The notes under the pieces were generated by a model. The model was given only the letters and a program-made list of their open reading frames with translations. It made no database searches and had not been told where the DNA came from. From contig JAZDUA010000059.1 in the NCBI GenBank assembly GCA_038098605.1, positions 620,001 to 684,000 of the forward strand: DNA of 64,000 nucleotides, written 5' to 3'. Made by a program: the position numbers and the translations under genes. Each line of letters begins with the position of its first letter. Within the stretch, counting starts at the first letter, position 1. The stretch comes from Gryllus longicercus (lineage: Eukaryota > Arthropoda > Insecta > Orthoptera > Gryllidae). Below, piece after piece: positions 22,231 through 34,199 of the stretch.

Positions 22231-22329
22231 ACTGCTTTGTCGAGACCATTCTGCAGCTGGTAGCAAACACGTCCGCTCGGCTCGGCGTCTTGAGTGAAAC
22301 TGTGAAATACATAATTACACAAATGATCT

Positions 22330-22765
22330 AGAAGTGGCCGAAATAACGTTTATAATAAATTTAAAAATTGTATAGGAAGCCCAGACTAACATACGGTCTA
22401 AGGGACAACGCTAGTGAATAGTTTTTGCAGGGCGCTGAGGTCAAACAAAAATCGACAGGAGGGGGGCTCGCCTCTCCTTTTAGGACACCTTGAAGAGTTT
22501 CGGATGAAAAAAATCAATATTTTTTGTGTATTTTGATTCTTAAGTGCTTGAGCGCTTGGAGGCCACGCCTTATTAATAGGATTGACCACCAACGGTAAAT
22601 TAAAACAGAAAAATACACAGTACATCAGTAAAGAGGCCACAATCATTAAGATCTGAAGAAAGGAATAGAGCTATTGGAATGCAGAATTGTGATTAGTATG
22701 GGAGCAGGACAATTTTAACTTGGTTGTAACGGCAGAAAACGCCTTTTCTTGAAACTTTACATCTA
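22330..22765. repeat. dispersed repeat, copy 2
   Basis: It resembles 5338..5850 in order and orientation. LINE C ends exactly at its edge, as if it was inserted beside or into it. A kinase exon 8 fragment begins 75 bases further on. Confidence 0.7.
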
Positions 22766-22839
22766 CCCTCCGCAATTTCAACCCCTGGTCCGGTGAAACA
22801 CACTGGCTTCTTTTGATCTCCTGATCTCTTTGATCTTTT

Positions 22840-22935
22840 GAAGTCCACCAACTTCAGCTGCGACAAGCCGTGCGCCGCGACGTTGCCGAACATGATATTG
22901 TCCGGCTTGATGTCCAGATGGACAATATCAAGTTC
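22840..22935 (-). pseudogene. kinase exon 8 fragment, first 32 codons
   Basis: After the intact CTAG acceptor it reads ELDIVHLDIKPDNIMFGNVA and on to LKLVDF, almost identical to the functional exon, then changes abruptly to KRSKRSGD at the DFS site. It is well preserved but truncated. The upstream flank matches kinase intron 7. Confidence 0.85.
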
Positions 22936-23311
22936 CTAGAAAAAGATATACAACATTTAAGTGAAAGCTACTACTTTGGGATTGTGTTAGTCAAAAAATA
23001 TCTGCTGAAATATCTGATGTTTTAAATTATTAGGAAAGTTACTAGTTACTTCCCTCAATATTGACCTGATGTTATCTATTTGTTAAATTGGCCTGATATT
23101 CGGTACGCAATGTACCATTAAATCTCCGCTTTTCGCTCCGTCCTTTCACCGCACTCCATCACTGCATTTAGTATACTGATACCCCTGACGTTAATAAATA
23201 ATGGTCACTAATGACCTCGCAGTTAATGCGACCTTAAAAGATACTAATGTTTTTCACATAAGTGTATCTGTCAAGCAAATGATCGGGTTCGTGGAGTTTA
23301 GAAGTTTTTAC

Positions 23312-23517
23312 TTCCAGTTTCCGGAGGGCCCGGAACAACTGCCGGAGAACAGTTGCGATTTCCGACATTCTGGCCGGCTCAGGAGACCGCTGGACCATGA
23401 AGGCTTTCGGGTCTAAATCTAATGCGTCCATGGCCACGAGCAGCCGGCCCTGTAGTTCAAGGGTCTCCAACATCCGCATGAGGTGATGCTCGCGTGGGTT
23501 GTTTCGACTTATGCGCG
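23312..23517 (-). pseudogene. kinase exon 7 copy joined to an exon 8 piece
   Basis: It is open from EHHLMRMLETLELQGRL to LFRALRKLE, with donor GTAAAA. The first codons (ARALS) are missing and replaced, at about 23517, by an exon 8 fragment in the same strand without any intron between. The order 8 then 7 is the reverse of the functional gene. Confidence 0.8.
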
Positions 23518-23603
23518 TCCAGTTTCAGCGGCGACAAGCCGTGTGCTGCGGCGTTGCCGAACATATTGTCCGGCTTGATATAGAGATGGACAACATCAAG
23601 TTT
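23518..23603 (-). pseudogene. kinase exon 8 fragment in front of exon 7
   Basis: After a TTGCTAG acceptor it reads KLDVVHLYIKPDNMFGNAAA and then LSPLKLD before the junction. The catalytic Asp is Tyr, so the piece could not support catalysis. Confidence 0.8.
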
Positions 23604-25821
23604 CTAGCAAACAATACATTTAATTAAAAGCTATTACGTTGGGAGTGTTAGTCAAAAGGTAGCAATTTGTGGAAATTTGAGAAATGAATTAAGTGAAAAT
23701 GAACCACCATTTATTTGCATCAAATTGAGCAAAGCCTTGATGTTGTTGTCGATTAACTTGGATTTATATGAATGCCTTCCTCCCAAGCTGTCAGTTTTCT
23801 CCAGACACATTCAAGGCGCTCAGAAACTTATACGGTCCCCCATTAAATGTGAAATCAGATGCATTTTTCAATATTGCCCATTGAATCATTCCTCACTGCC
23901 GTAATGATTATACCATACATTTTCATAAATTGGCCGTACATGCCCGAGAAGGTTGCAATTTTTACGTGTAGTAAGCTTCTACAGTATTTGACTTACTGAA
24001 ATGCAGCTTTACTGATAAATTTGCTAATTAAGAATAACATTGGCTTTTGAAATGTATCTGCTTTCTAAATTCTCAAACGACGGTTAAGTCATCTAAACCC
24101 TCTTGTTTGATAGCTTCATTAACCATAAATCTGATATCATTTCACAACTCTCCACCCTCGCCGAACATAGTCTAATTTTGGTCTGCTAAGCTCTGAGAGA
24201 GAACTTACTTTCTCCTAGATTCTCGTCAAGGCCAATCTAACTATTGCCATTTTGATAAAATCTTATATCTTTCATTTCCGGCTATTGTATTTATTTATGA
24301 AATGTTTATGCTATTTATCTAAACACAAAACATTGGTTTGTGACTTCTTTAAGACAGAATATAAAGACGTTTGAGAGCGCCCTTATTAAACTAATCACAT
24401 AAACTACACTAAACACCTATAACCTCACATTTGAATCACAGCTATTCTTGTAAAAACAAGATTTTTTACTACGACCCATTTGCACAACTTACTGTTCCTG
24501 GTTTTGATTCGGCACAAATGTTGAATATTGCTGAGTAATATTGCTTAGATTTGGGTAGAGTATTAGCAGAAACTGCAGCGAGAAGCTTTTTGCATCGCCT
24601 TGTGTGTTCTCATCAAACAAGTGTTCTGAAAAAAAAAGCGACTCATAATTGACAAAGATCACTTTGCCGTAAAAATCAAAAAGTATTGATGGGATTGTCA
24701 TGGCTACACATGTCTGGGCGAAAATAATCGTTCTCCTTACGAATTTCACATAATTCATGCTTTCAACTTTTTCGCTTTGCGACTCTGAGCGCGTTCAAAG
24801 AAATTACACGATAATTGCTTGCTTGCCAACGGACCACAAACTTTCAATGTGTCCCATACGCGTATTGCTTGGCTTCTCGACACAATCGCTACAAAAATGG
24901 TCGCGGCTCCTGATTTTCAAACATGAGAGTTCGTCACGACTGATCTAGAAGAAATAGGATTCTGGGAAATCTATAAATGGGCAATCTTTCTTCGCGGCCT
25001 TTAGGGAGAAGGTGCAACTTTGTAGTGATTTTTCAAACAGCTGAAAGACGATTTCAAAGAGCTTACAAAAATGAGTATTTGGTTAATTGGGAAAGAAATC
25101 GCGTGGTTTGTCGAGCAAATTTAGACGCAAAACCTCAACTCTCACCTAAAAAACGGGACGTTTGATATGCATGATTCTTCCTTCTTAATTGCCTTCACAG
25201 AGCAGCGAAACTGAGCTATTCAAAGCGTGGCGCCAAATTTAAATAGATTTGGCGGCCCGATACCATAAATACCGTCCCCGGAGGAATCGAATCGGGCTTG
25301 AAGACGTAGGGCCAGGACGCCACAGAACCGTATGTCACGGTCTATAGGTAGCGACTTGTGCCACCCGGTTTCTATTTATCGGCGTTAAACGTGTTTGACT
25401 GAACCGCGAGATGCAGTGGGGACGCGTAAGGTGGTCGACGGTGATTCGAATGAATAATTATAAGACGACCCAAAGACGGAACTGCGACGTTAATGAAATT
25501 TCTAGAGATTTGAACGTATCCATATATAAGCAACACATAACATGCACATCATCAGAGATCGACGCGTGACGGGCGCGCGATTCCTGGGGAAGTCTTAGGG
25601 CGCGGGGGGGGGGACGCCCGATTGCAGGGGCACCTCGTAGCGACTCGATGAGATACCAGCATAGAGGCGAGTGGGGAATACGTGTTGAACATGGCCGCCG
25701 CTGACGCCTTTATGGCGGGTCCGAAAACATGTCACCGTACACGTCCCGCACCGTTGTGCCCTCTGTGGAGAAATGTAGCAGTCTTCTGCCTTGGCGAATT
25801 GCGCAGTCGCCTCTAAGGAGA
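23604..25821. other. no gene recognised
   Basis: Short open frames at 24489..24758 (-) and 24977..25165 (+) have no motif I recognise. The part 25240..25800 is more GC-rich and could belong to a dead repeat or LTR, but no partner is present in the window. Confidence 0.45.
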
Positions 25822-25896
25822 GACGGCCATAGATTTCATATACTTCTGTTTAAAAAATGATGCTCAAATGCTTCATGGAGTGATTCTTTTCATTGC
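25822..25896 (-). pseudogene. kinase exon 10 copy, isolated
   Basis: AGAATCACTCC, then GCATTTGAGCATCATTTTTT, AACAG and ATGAAATCTATGG on the minus strand match the copy at 15226..15296 and the start of functional exon 10. Frameshifts are present. No other kinase piece is seen within 2 kb. Confidence 0.6.
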
Positions 25897-25964
25897 TGAT
25901 ATACAAGTTTGGCTTCCCTACGAGTTTCCCGTGCATAAAGAGAAAAATTCGGTGTTAGGACAAA

Positions 25965-25966
<2 letters not shown>

Positions 25967-26033
<67 letters not shown>
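25967..26033. repeat. (AT)n microsatellite
   Basis: There are about 33 perfect TA units in a row. Confidence 0.98.
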
Positions 26034-26036
<3 letters not shown>

Positions 26037-28189
26037 AACATAGAAGTTATAAATTAGGTCCAGGTATCTCTAATAAAGTTTCGCGAGAAAGTTTGAAGTG
26101 AGAGAAATTTATCTAAATTTCATTCCATTTCTTTCATATTCAATTGTTTCAGTAGAGTTTCTCATTCCTCTCTTATCGATTGCGCCATCACCTTCCATAT
26201 TGAGTTCTCTTTCTTGATCTCTGCTGGATGGCAAACGCTCGTCATTTAATTCTTAAGTACGCCAATGTTCACCACTTACCTCGACTAACATGTTATAAAA
26301 TATGCTTATTCAGTAGAACTATTTTTTTTTATCTTCAACATTAAAATCCAACATTTTTCTCACTAATGCTTCAATAGTTGTTTTTAGTAAGATATAGCCA
26401 CGTTAGACGTCAAATGGCAACGAAAGACTAATGAAAACGGGAAATGAAGATGCACAATATCAGGAACACCTGATTTATATTTCAAACATTCAGCATGTCA
26501 TCACGCGTAGTATCTGGAAGTAAGATTCTACGATAACGTTGCAGTCCCCAAAAACACTTTCTCGCATTAATTCTGAATATAATATACTACACGCAAAGCA
26601 ACAATAATCTGGAATTTTCCTAGTCTTAGAAACCCCGCAATTGGCATTAATTTCTGGAAAAAAAGTCATTCAATAGGCGTTAGTAAGAAATAAAAAAAAT
26701 CTCCAATTTTGTAGTACTTGAAAGACGCTTAGAAATATTCAAAGTTTAGTAATTTTCGAAGTTTCAGGGTTACCAACGATAATTGCACCAGTGAAAACTG
26801 TAGATATTTCACTTTATTTTTCCAAGAACCAATGTTGAAAAACAATTAATTGTTTATGGGGTAATTGTAATGTACTTCAAAATTTAAATATTTTCAAAAT
26901 TGCTAACCTCGAACCCATATCATATTGACCGGGGAATATTATTTTTTACAAAATTACTAATAGTACTTAAAGCGAAATTGTAGTAAGACTGACGGTCGGA
27001 CGCATTGAATTAAAAAAAAACTGTACCAGAACCCATAAAACGGTCCGAAATTTCTCTTGGAATCCCTAAAACAGTTTTTCACAGCATTACATAAGTTTCT
27101 CTGTACTACGTATATTACTCCGTATATACTTATACTTAAGTCATTTTTACTTTCTCAAATGCACTTCATGATACGTTAAGGAAATTGAATTAGGAAAACT
27201 ATCTGTTAACGGTACACTGGTCTTGATTTAAGGTAAAGGAGAGCACAGTATACTTGAAAATCGGATAAGAGCTATTGATAGAGATGGGGAAGCGGCATTG
27301 TTGTGCATATGAGCATTTCAAATAATTAACTGAGTTTTTGATCACTGAGAGAAATGCAAGTGGGGGATGTACATATGTGATTGTAGAATTATCCGATTTC
27401 ACATCTATTTTCTTATTTTAAATTATATATTGAGGTGTCACACATGTCTAATACATAGTATATAACATGTTTGATAAATTGTGTTCAATATTCATTTTTC
27501 TTAACTTTTGATCTGATACTATAAAACATTGTTTAATTCAAATATATTTTTAAATACATGTAAATTTAGAGTTAATAATAAAAGGTACTTACATCATGGC
27601 ATGATTATTTCCAGTGTACAATAGTAAAGGGATACAAGGAATGTCACAGGACAACTTACCATGCCCATATCTGATCTTGGTTATTAAATGAACTGAAATT
27701 ACATGCTAGATTTTACAGAAAAATTAAGGGTTTTGAAAATTGTGGCAAGATGGAAATGAAATTTCCATCTGAATGTGTATTTGAAACCTGATGTGTATTT
27801 CTATCTGAATGAAAATGTATTTGCAAACAGTTCTTCTAGAAAACTAATGGCCAAATTTGATTGCGCCTTAGATTTTCATATTCTTTAAGGATTTTGTATT
27901 GTGTATTATTTTGCATTATGTAGCTAATACCTTGTAGAAAGCAAAACATCACATTTGCTTGAAATTGTCATGAACTGAAAAATAAATAGTATAGAGAAGA
28001 CACTAGTGTTGAGCATTTTTATTTATTTTCCTGAAGAAAAGTGTCATTTTGCTACATAATCCCTATCCATCTACCAGTTCCAGGCATAGCTGGCGCAGTT
28101 TTGTAGAGTGCATTATGCACGTTGCTAGGGAGTTGGGGAAACGGCAACCGAAGGTGACAGAAAAGTAAAGTTGTGTAACATTATATTAA
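26034..28189. other. AT-rich, no gene recognised
   Basis: I find no convincing coding, RNA or transposon motif. The 5' LTR of the following Ty3/Gypsy element may lie here, but I could not match it to a 3' copy. Confidence 0.45.
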
Positions 28190-28559
28190 ATAGCAGTCAA
28201 TATGATGAGTTAGTTAAACCGTTGTGCAAGGCAACGAAAGAAAAAATTAAAGAAAGCAAAATGTTAGAATGAGAGCGAGAGCGAGTTAGATTAGAACGCG
28301 GAGACAAAAGAAAGAGTAGATCGCGAGATCGAGCTAGAGAAACTCCGTATAGAGAGTCAGACGCCGATGGGAGGCGCAGGTGCGGGGAATAAGGCGAAGG
28401 CGCAAGCACGCGTACGGTTGAATCACGTTATGGACCGATAAGAGGGAAAGAGCGATGACATAACCCCTTACTAAAGCGTCTTCGAGAGCCAAGCGGAACT
28501 GTTAAGTGTGCCGGAGGAAGGTTGGGTTGCCAAACTTATGGGGATACTTGCCATCAAAT

Positions 28560-29000
28560 TAATTCATGTCTGACATTAGAAGACGAGAAATCACTAACAG
28601 ACTATGCGGAGATTAAAGGTAAATTGTTAGAAATGTACAAATTTAATGCTGAAAAATGTAGGCAGTAATGTGTGAGGCACATGAAATCTACGAACACCAC
28701 GTGGAATATGTATGCACGCGAAATATAAAACTATTGTTCGGAAAGAGTTGCGAGGCTCAGCATATCAACTTTTGAGGATTGCTGAATTTGATAGTCACTG
28801 ACCAAATGAAACGGAGAGTTCCTGCTGAAATGAACAGTTCGATGAGTGGGGAGATTTCGCAATGCCACTTGAATTCGCGAAGGAACTCGACTACTATGAA
28901 AACACTAGGTCTGAATGGAAACGTAGTTTCTCGAAACCCTTTCAGAATAAAGGCGGAGGGGCAGAAGTGGTAACCGTTGGGAAAGGCAGAAGCAGGTACC
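28560..29000 (+). pseudogene. gag-like remnant of the Ty3/Gypsy element
   Basis: Segments in changing frames read DYAEIKGKLLEMYKFNAEKC, FEDLLNLIVTDQMKRRVP and DEWGDFAMPLEFAKELDYYE. The pattern FxxLxxLxxxDQxKxxxP, followed by an acidic W-x-DxA segment, is typical of SCAN-like capsid regions in such elements. Confidence 0.55.
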
Positions 29001-29379
29001 AGTTACCTGACAACCCTGTTACAAAGATTTCTGTATATATTTCCGCAAGCGTACTGTCCTTAGTTTGTTCGCGAAGACAGTCATCGGTCGTAATTTGAAT
29101 TCTCTTACAGGAGTTGTCCTATAAAAACCTGTCTCTTACAGACAGGAGCCTCTATCTGCTACTTTTCATTCGGGGCATCGTATTTAGTGTCTGAGTACGG
29201 AAAAAGAAATGTACATCCTACGTGATCGATCGTTGCTTCGCACTCCAATTAGTAAGAAAGGCGAGGGGTATGACACGATTGTTCCCGCTGTTTCGAGGCT
29301 CGGTACTAAAGGTGTGCCATGAGACCGCGAACCCACGCCTAGGTGCAACTAAAAGCAAGAGTAGTATGGCAAAGTATTT

Positions 29380-30370
29380 ATTCTGGCCCTGATTTTTCCA
29401 GGAAATGAAAACGTACGTAAGGTCATCTGACGTATGCCGGAAGGTAGGCAGATGAGACAAAAAAAGCTTCGTTAGTGATGGTACCACCCGTAGGGGTATA
29501 TTTTCGCTGATAAATATCCGTGCGTGCGGTCAGTTTCAGGAAAGTGAATATGGAAAGAAATTCATCCTTACTGCGATATGCATGGCATCTAGATACCCAG
29601 ATGCGATTCCCATTACGTATTTGCGAGCGATAACTATCATCAGCGCGCTCTTATAGCTATTTAGCAGGATAGCTTTCCCGAAAGAACTACAGACAGATCA
29701 GGGCACCTGTTATACGAGCGTGCTGACCGCAGAATTCGCGCAGAAGTTCGGGATCCGTCTGATTAGAAGTTCTCTTTACTACCCACAATCAAATGCGGTG
29801 GAAAGAATGCACCGAACAATGAACAGGTTGTTGAAGGTTCTGTGACTAGAAGTGTGTACGGAATGGGAGCTTCAATTATCGGCCATATTATTTGTTTTGT
29901 GAACCACAGTGCATGGAAGTTTACGCTTTACTCCAGCAGAGTTAGTTTATGGGAATAATTTACGTACTCCAATATCACTATTACATGAAAATATTGCCGG
30001 AAGCGAGGAGAACGAGCCTCGTTCAGTCGTAGAGTAGGTTTTCCGTCTCGTTAATCGACTTCCGAAATCTCATGAACTAGCTCACACAAAACTTCTAAAC
30101 GAGCAGGAACGCTAAAAGGTCTGGTGCGACCGCAGAGCGGTAAATCTAACTTTTGCGCAGGTGACAAGGTGGCTGGTCTTAGCGCCAAATCGTACCCGGA
30201 AACTAGCAGTACCGTGGGCAGGGCCCGGCGAGTTCACGGAAAAGTCTCCGACACAAACTATGTTGTGTTACTGCCTGGAAAAAAGGACGGACGCGTGTAC
30301 CACGTGAATATGCTGAAGCAGTGTCATCAGCGGACTGAATGCATTAGCTACGTGGCAATTCCGGTGTAGG
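29380..30370 (+). pseudogene. integrase region of the Ty3/Gypsy element
   Basis: A decayed zinc-binding part (SSDVCRKVGR) is followed by FILTAICMASRYPDAIPI and the core LQTDQGTCYTSVLTAEFAQK and YYPQSNAVERMHRT, which retain Asp and Glu positions of the DDE core. The part at 30124..30369 is open (KVSDTNYVVLLPGKKDGRVY, then HVNMLKQCHQR), a GPxRV-like post-integrase module. Stops occur between segments. Confidence 0.75.
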
Positions 30371-30479
30371 CGAACAAGTAGAGGACGAGATTGATAGATA
30401 TGCCGTTCACATCGACGGGAGCGACTTCAATCTCGAGGAAATGCTCGAAGGTACGAAAATCCCGCACGAGTTCAGAGAC

Positions 30480-31800
30480 AAACTCGAGCAATTAATCATG
30501 TAGTACCACGATATATTTTCAGAAAAACCTGGGCTGACGGATGCGCTTACAATGGACATTAAGCTCTCCAACGCGTCACCGCCCGTGCGTAGTGCACCTT
30601 GCCGTACCTCGCCTGGACAGTCGGCTGTTTTGCGAAACGTAATTTAGTAAAATGATACGCGACGGCGTTACATAAGTACGTGATAGAGTGCAAGTCACCT
30701 ATGATAATTGTCGTAGCACCGGGTCGGAGGCCTCGCCCGTGTATCGATTATAGGCGATTAAACAAATCAATCAAGGCAGAGTATTTCCATTACCTAACAT
30801 GGAAGAGCGGATCGAGACGGTGGTGGCAGCCAAAATAATCACCACTCTTGATATAGCGAAATGCTACTGGCAAATCGGTTTAACGCCAAGAGCGCAGAGG
30901 CTGGCTGCATTTGTCTCTAACTTTGGGACAAATCGCCCACTGTCCTTTGGCCTAAAGAACGCGCCAGAACTGCAGTAGAATGATGGCCGCACTTTTAGCG
31001 ACGTGAAGTGAATACGCAGTTCCGTACACAGACGATATGGCCATATTCAGAGACTCATGGAACGTGCATTTACAACACATGCGAAATGTTTTTTCGATTC
31101 TCAATCATGCAAAACCGCATGTGAAACCCGGTAAATGTATGTTCGCTAGGGAATCTGTGAAATAAACAGGCTTGGTAGTAGGAAGCGGGGAATTGCCCCT
31201 GTAGGAGCAAAAGTTTATGCGATTCGGGAGATTCCAAGACCGAACCGAAAAAACAAGTCAGATGTTTTCTCGGTATGTGCGGGTACTACCGAAAATTTAT
31301 TCCAACATTCGCCGAGATTTCAGCTCAGTTATCGGATTTATTACCGTGGGAGGATCGAAAAAAGACGGATCAAAATTGGATTCCAGAATGTGATAGAACA
31401 TTTAATATTTTGCGTGAAGCTTAGTTGGGAGCATGTTACGAGAACCCGACTTCGCGAAACAGTTCCAAATACAATGTGATGCAAGTCAGTGAGGAATAGG
31501 TGCAGTTTTAGCACAAACGGACGAGAACGGTGATGATAAACCTGTCGTATATTTTAGCAGAAAACTGACAGATGTAAAGAAAAATGTCAGTACAGTTGAG
31601 GACGAATGTACAGCAATAATTCGGGGATTGCAGAAATTGCGGGGAAAACAGATGATAGGCAGATAAAAATAAGATCGAAACTGATCATAACCCATTAGCA
31701 GGGCTGCGGAATTGTTCTGGGAATAACTCACGATTATGGAGATGGTCGTTAATGCTGCAACATTATGATGTCGAAATTTCCTACAAAAAGGTAAATATAA
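30480..31800 (+). pseudogene. reverse transcriptase-RNase H region of the Ty3/Gypsy element
   Basis: Segments include FSEKPGLTDALTMDI, VVAPGRRPRPCIDYRRLNKS, ITTLDIA (motif A region), VPYTDDMAIFRDSWNVHL (motif C as YTDD), CGYYRKFIP-like residues near 31275, and RNase H with FQIQCDAS, GIGAVLAQTDENGDDKPVVY and FSRKLTDVKKN. Frames shift several times. Confidence 0.75.
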
Positions 31801-31830
31801 TGGGAACGCCGACGCATTAAGGCGCATGTT

Positions 31831-33577
31831 TTCATGAACCTGAAATAATCTCGTTACATAAATGGTTGCACTTCGGTGGTTCCTATTTATATTGTATGGC
31901 ATCACCAAGATATTATGTAAATAATCTGTCAAGATTTTTATTATGTAAACTGTGGAATATCACTACAAGATTTAACTGTTAAATAATATCATTAGAAAAA
32001 ATTGTTGGATGCATTGTACAAAATAATCACACGAGTATATTAGAGTATATTACTTGTTACTTGTCTTTAGTAATTAATTTAATAATCAAGAAACAGCAAG
32101 ATTATTATTGAAAAGTTGTAAAAAGGTGTGTATTATTTGTTTGGCACATGTAGGAGACGGGGGCTGCAGTGGTAGCTCTAAAAAAACATCTTCAGATTAA
32201 GGTTTTATATATACATGTATAAACGTATGTACATCTACGTAAATAAACTTGTATATACTCACTCGAGACTATTTTTGTTTGGCATAGATCCCTATCCACG
32301 ACGTTACACTATGTTATTCTTAGCACGAGATAGACCAAAACTTCGCTTGTGGCTCTATGTCCACTTTTCACTTTCCCTTATGTGTGGTTTGCACCTCCTC
32401 GAACTTTTTCGCAAGTACGACATACGCCACGCTAACTCTTTCAATAAGACTAATTTCAGATATATTACGGAGTTGCAGTAACCGACACGTTTTCGGCAAA
32501 AACGTCTGTTAAAGCAAAGAGAAAATATCGGGAGAGTGAAATAAAAAGGTAGTTGAAAAGGAAAAAAGGTGTACTAATTTTTATCGATGGATTAGGAAAT
32601 GTCTGGTTACATTATTTTGTCTAGAATTAGTTCAGTACTTAGCAATGCAGACTAATTCAATACAGGGAAAGTACAAAGAAAAATATTCAGCGTAATTATA
32701 CCATGTCCCAATATAAAGCACGCCAGTTAACACAACAATGCAATGCCGTAATAAGTTCTAAATTCTCATTACTAGGCGCGATTTGTGATCTAATACAATA
32801 AAAAATGGTAAATAAAAGGCACTTAAAATCCTTAAAAAGCCCTAAAAACAAGGTAAAATGACGTAAAAAAATTTATCAAAACCACTTCAAATGAACAACT
32901 TGGCAAAAAAATATCCAACAGCTTTTGGATGTTTTACTGATGTAATCGACGCAGCTTCAATTTTTTAAACTGAACTCTGCTTCAAAACTTGGGGTTTAGA
33001 CGGTTTTTATTCATCACATAGACGGTCAAACTGACAGGCGCCGATAGGCGTCGCAGGAACCTTAGTTTACTTACTACTCACGATTGACATTACAATATAT
33101 GAGCGAAGATATCGAAAAGGCTACTCAGGAACTCGGTGGTGAACATTTGTTGCATCTCGTGAACACTGTTTGAAAAGTACGATTAAAAAATACGTAATCG
33201 TCAAAAATGCATAAAAATTACTTGGTAAAAAATATCTTTAGTCGAAATGGACTAAAAATTCAAAAAAATGTTTAAAAATGGTTCATTTCGTTTTGTCATT
33301 ACAAATTTAATTTCTACACTAAACAGCATTGTTGTAATCCGTAAAGAAAAAATTGCATTTCATTAAAATCCGCACCTTACTCACTACTGATCGATATGGA
33401 TGGAAAGGTAAGGAGGCTTAATATATTTCACCTAAATGGTACAATGCGTCTGTTTAATAAAATAGTATATTAAACTGCACTATCGGAACTATATATACAG
33501 GTAATAAAATTAAAATCCATTTCAGTAGGCATTTATTCGTGTTCAAAGTACATAACAAAATTAAGTATTAGCAGGAC
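31831..33577. other. AT-rich, no gene recognised
   Basis: A 3' LTR could end near 32307 (ATCCACGACGTTACA), but no second copy was found. The rest has only short open frames. Confidence 0.4.
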
Positions 33578-33890
33578 ATGCAAGCCCTTACCTCATTTGC
33601 GTCGGCTGCATTGTGGTCCGCTCTGACCCCCGAACGGCAGACAGCGGCAGCACCCGGTCCAGGAGAAGCCACCAGGCAGACCGCGCCCTATACCAAGCTA
33701 CGCCTACTGCGCTCGCACCCGTTTCTGGACTCTCCGCTGCTGGAGCTGCGCGCTGCGGTCACGGGCTCCCTCCGCGTCCCAGCGCTGCCCTCTGCATCTG
33801 CCCTCTGCCGGACCGCTCGGCCGCATCTCTCAACAGACAAGCGGAACGTCTTTCGACGATTTACGAAGCGTCGAAATCACAATAAGCTAT
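33578..33890 (-). other. GC-rich island with a splice-donor-like edge
   Basis: About 300 bases of CpG-rich DNA sit in AT-rich surroundings. On the minus strand it ends in AATGAG|GTAAGG, a strong donor. No frame gives a recognisable domain. It may be an orphan 5' exon or a CpG-rich repeat. Confidence 0.3.
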
Positions 33891-34199
33891 TAATTCTAAA
33901 CATCACAATTATACTTCAGCATGGACTTGATTTCAATCGTACAAACGTAAAGACAATAAGAATTCACGGCGAGTTACAATAATTTTAGAAATTAAGACTA
34001 AGAACTAATTGTAATTTCTCTTCATATGACATATGCCTGCTGGCTTACCTGTAGTTATCTTGCGGATGATTTAACCTACAATGCCAATTATCACATATAA
34101 ATGACGCAAGATATAAAGAATCACACTCATTGAGCTAACTCGTTCTTTTTTGTACGTAATATTCTTAATCCTAGAATTTTATTCCCCCCGGCATACACC

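Larger units (their letters stand above)
17640..22322 (-). mobile_element. LINE C, non-LTR retrotransposon with L1-type ORF1
   Basis: The minus strand carries ORF1 (about 22230..21257) and ORF2 (about 21230..18181), with a 3' UTR to about 17640. Its 5' end abuts the dispersed repeat at 22330. The GC-rich ORF1 contrasts with AT-rich flanks. ORF2 differs from LINE A and B throughout, so this is another clade. Stops and frameshifts make it inactive. Confidence 0.8.
28190..31830 (+). mobile_element. Ty3/Gypsy-type retrotransposon, INT before RT, decayed
   Basis: In plus-strand order: gag-like (28560..29000), integrase (29380..29990), a post-integrase domain ending YHVNMLKQCHQR (30120..30370), reverse transcriptase (30480..31170) and RNase H (31430..31800). 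Integrase ahead of RT is unlike most Ty3/Gypsy elements and resembles the Gmr1-type order. Many stops and frameshifts are present. LTRs were not identified. Confidence 0.75.

Noticed and set aside
26035..32307. LTR pair for the Ty3/Gypsy element (TGTAAC at 26035, GTTACA at 32307)
   Set aside because: The short ends match as an inverted repeat, but I found no matching direct repeat of LTR length.
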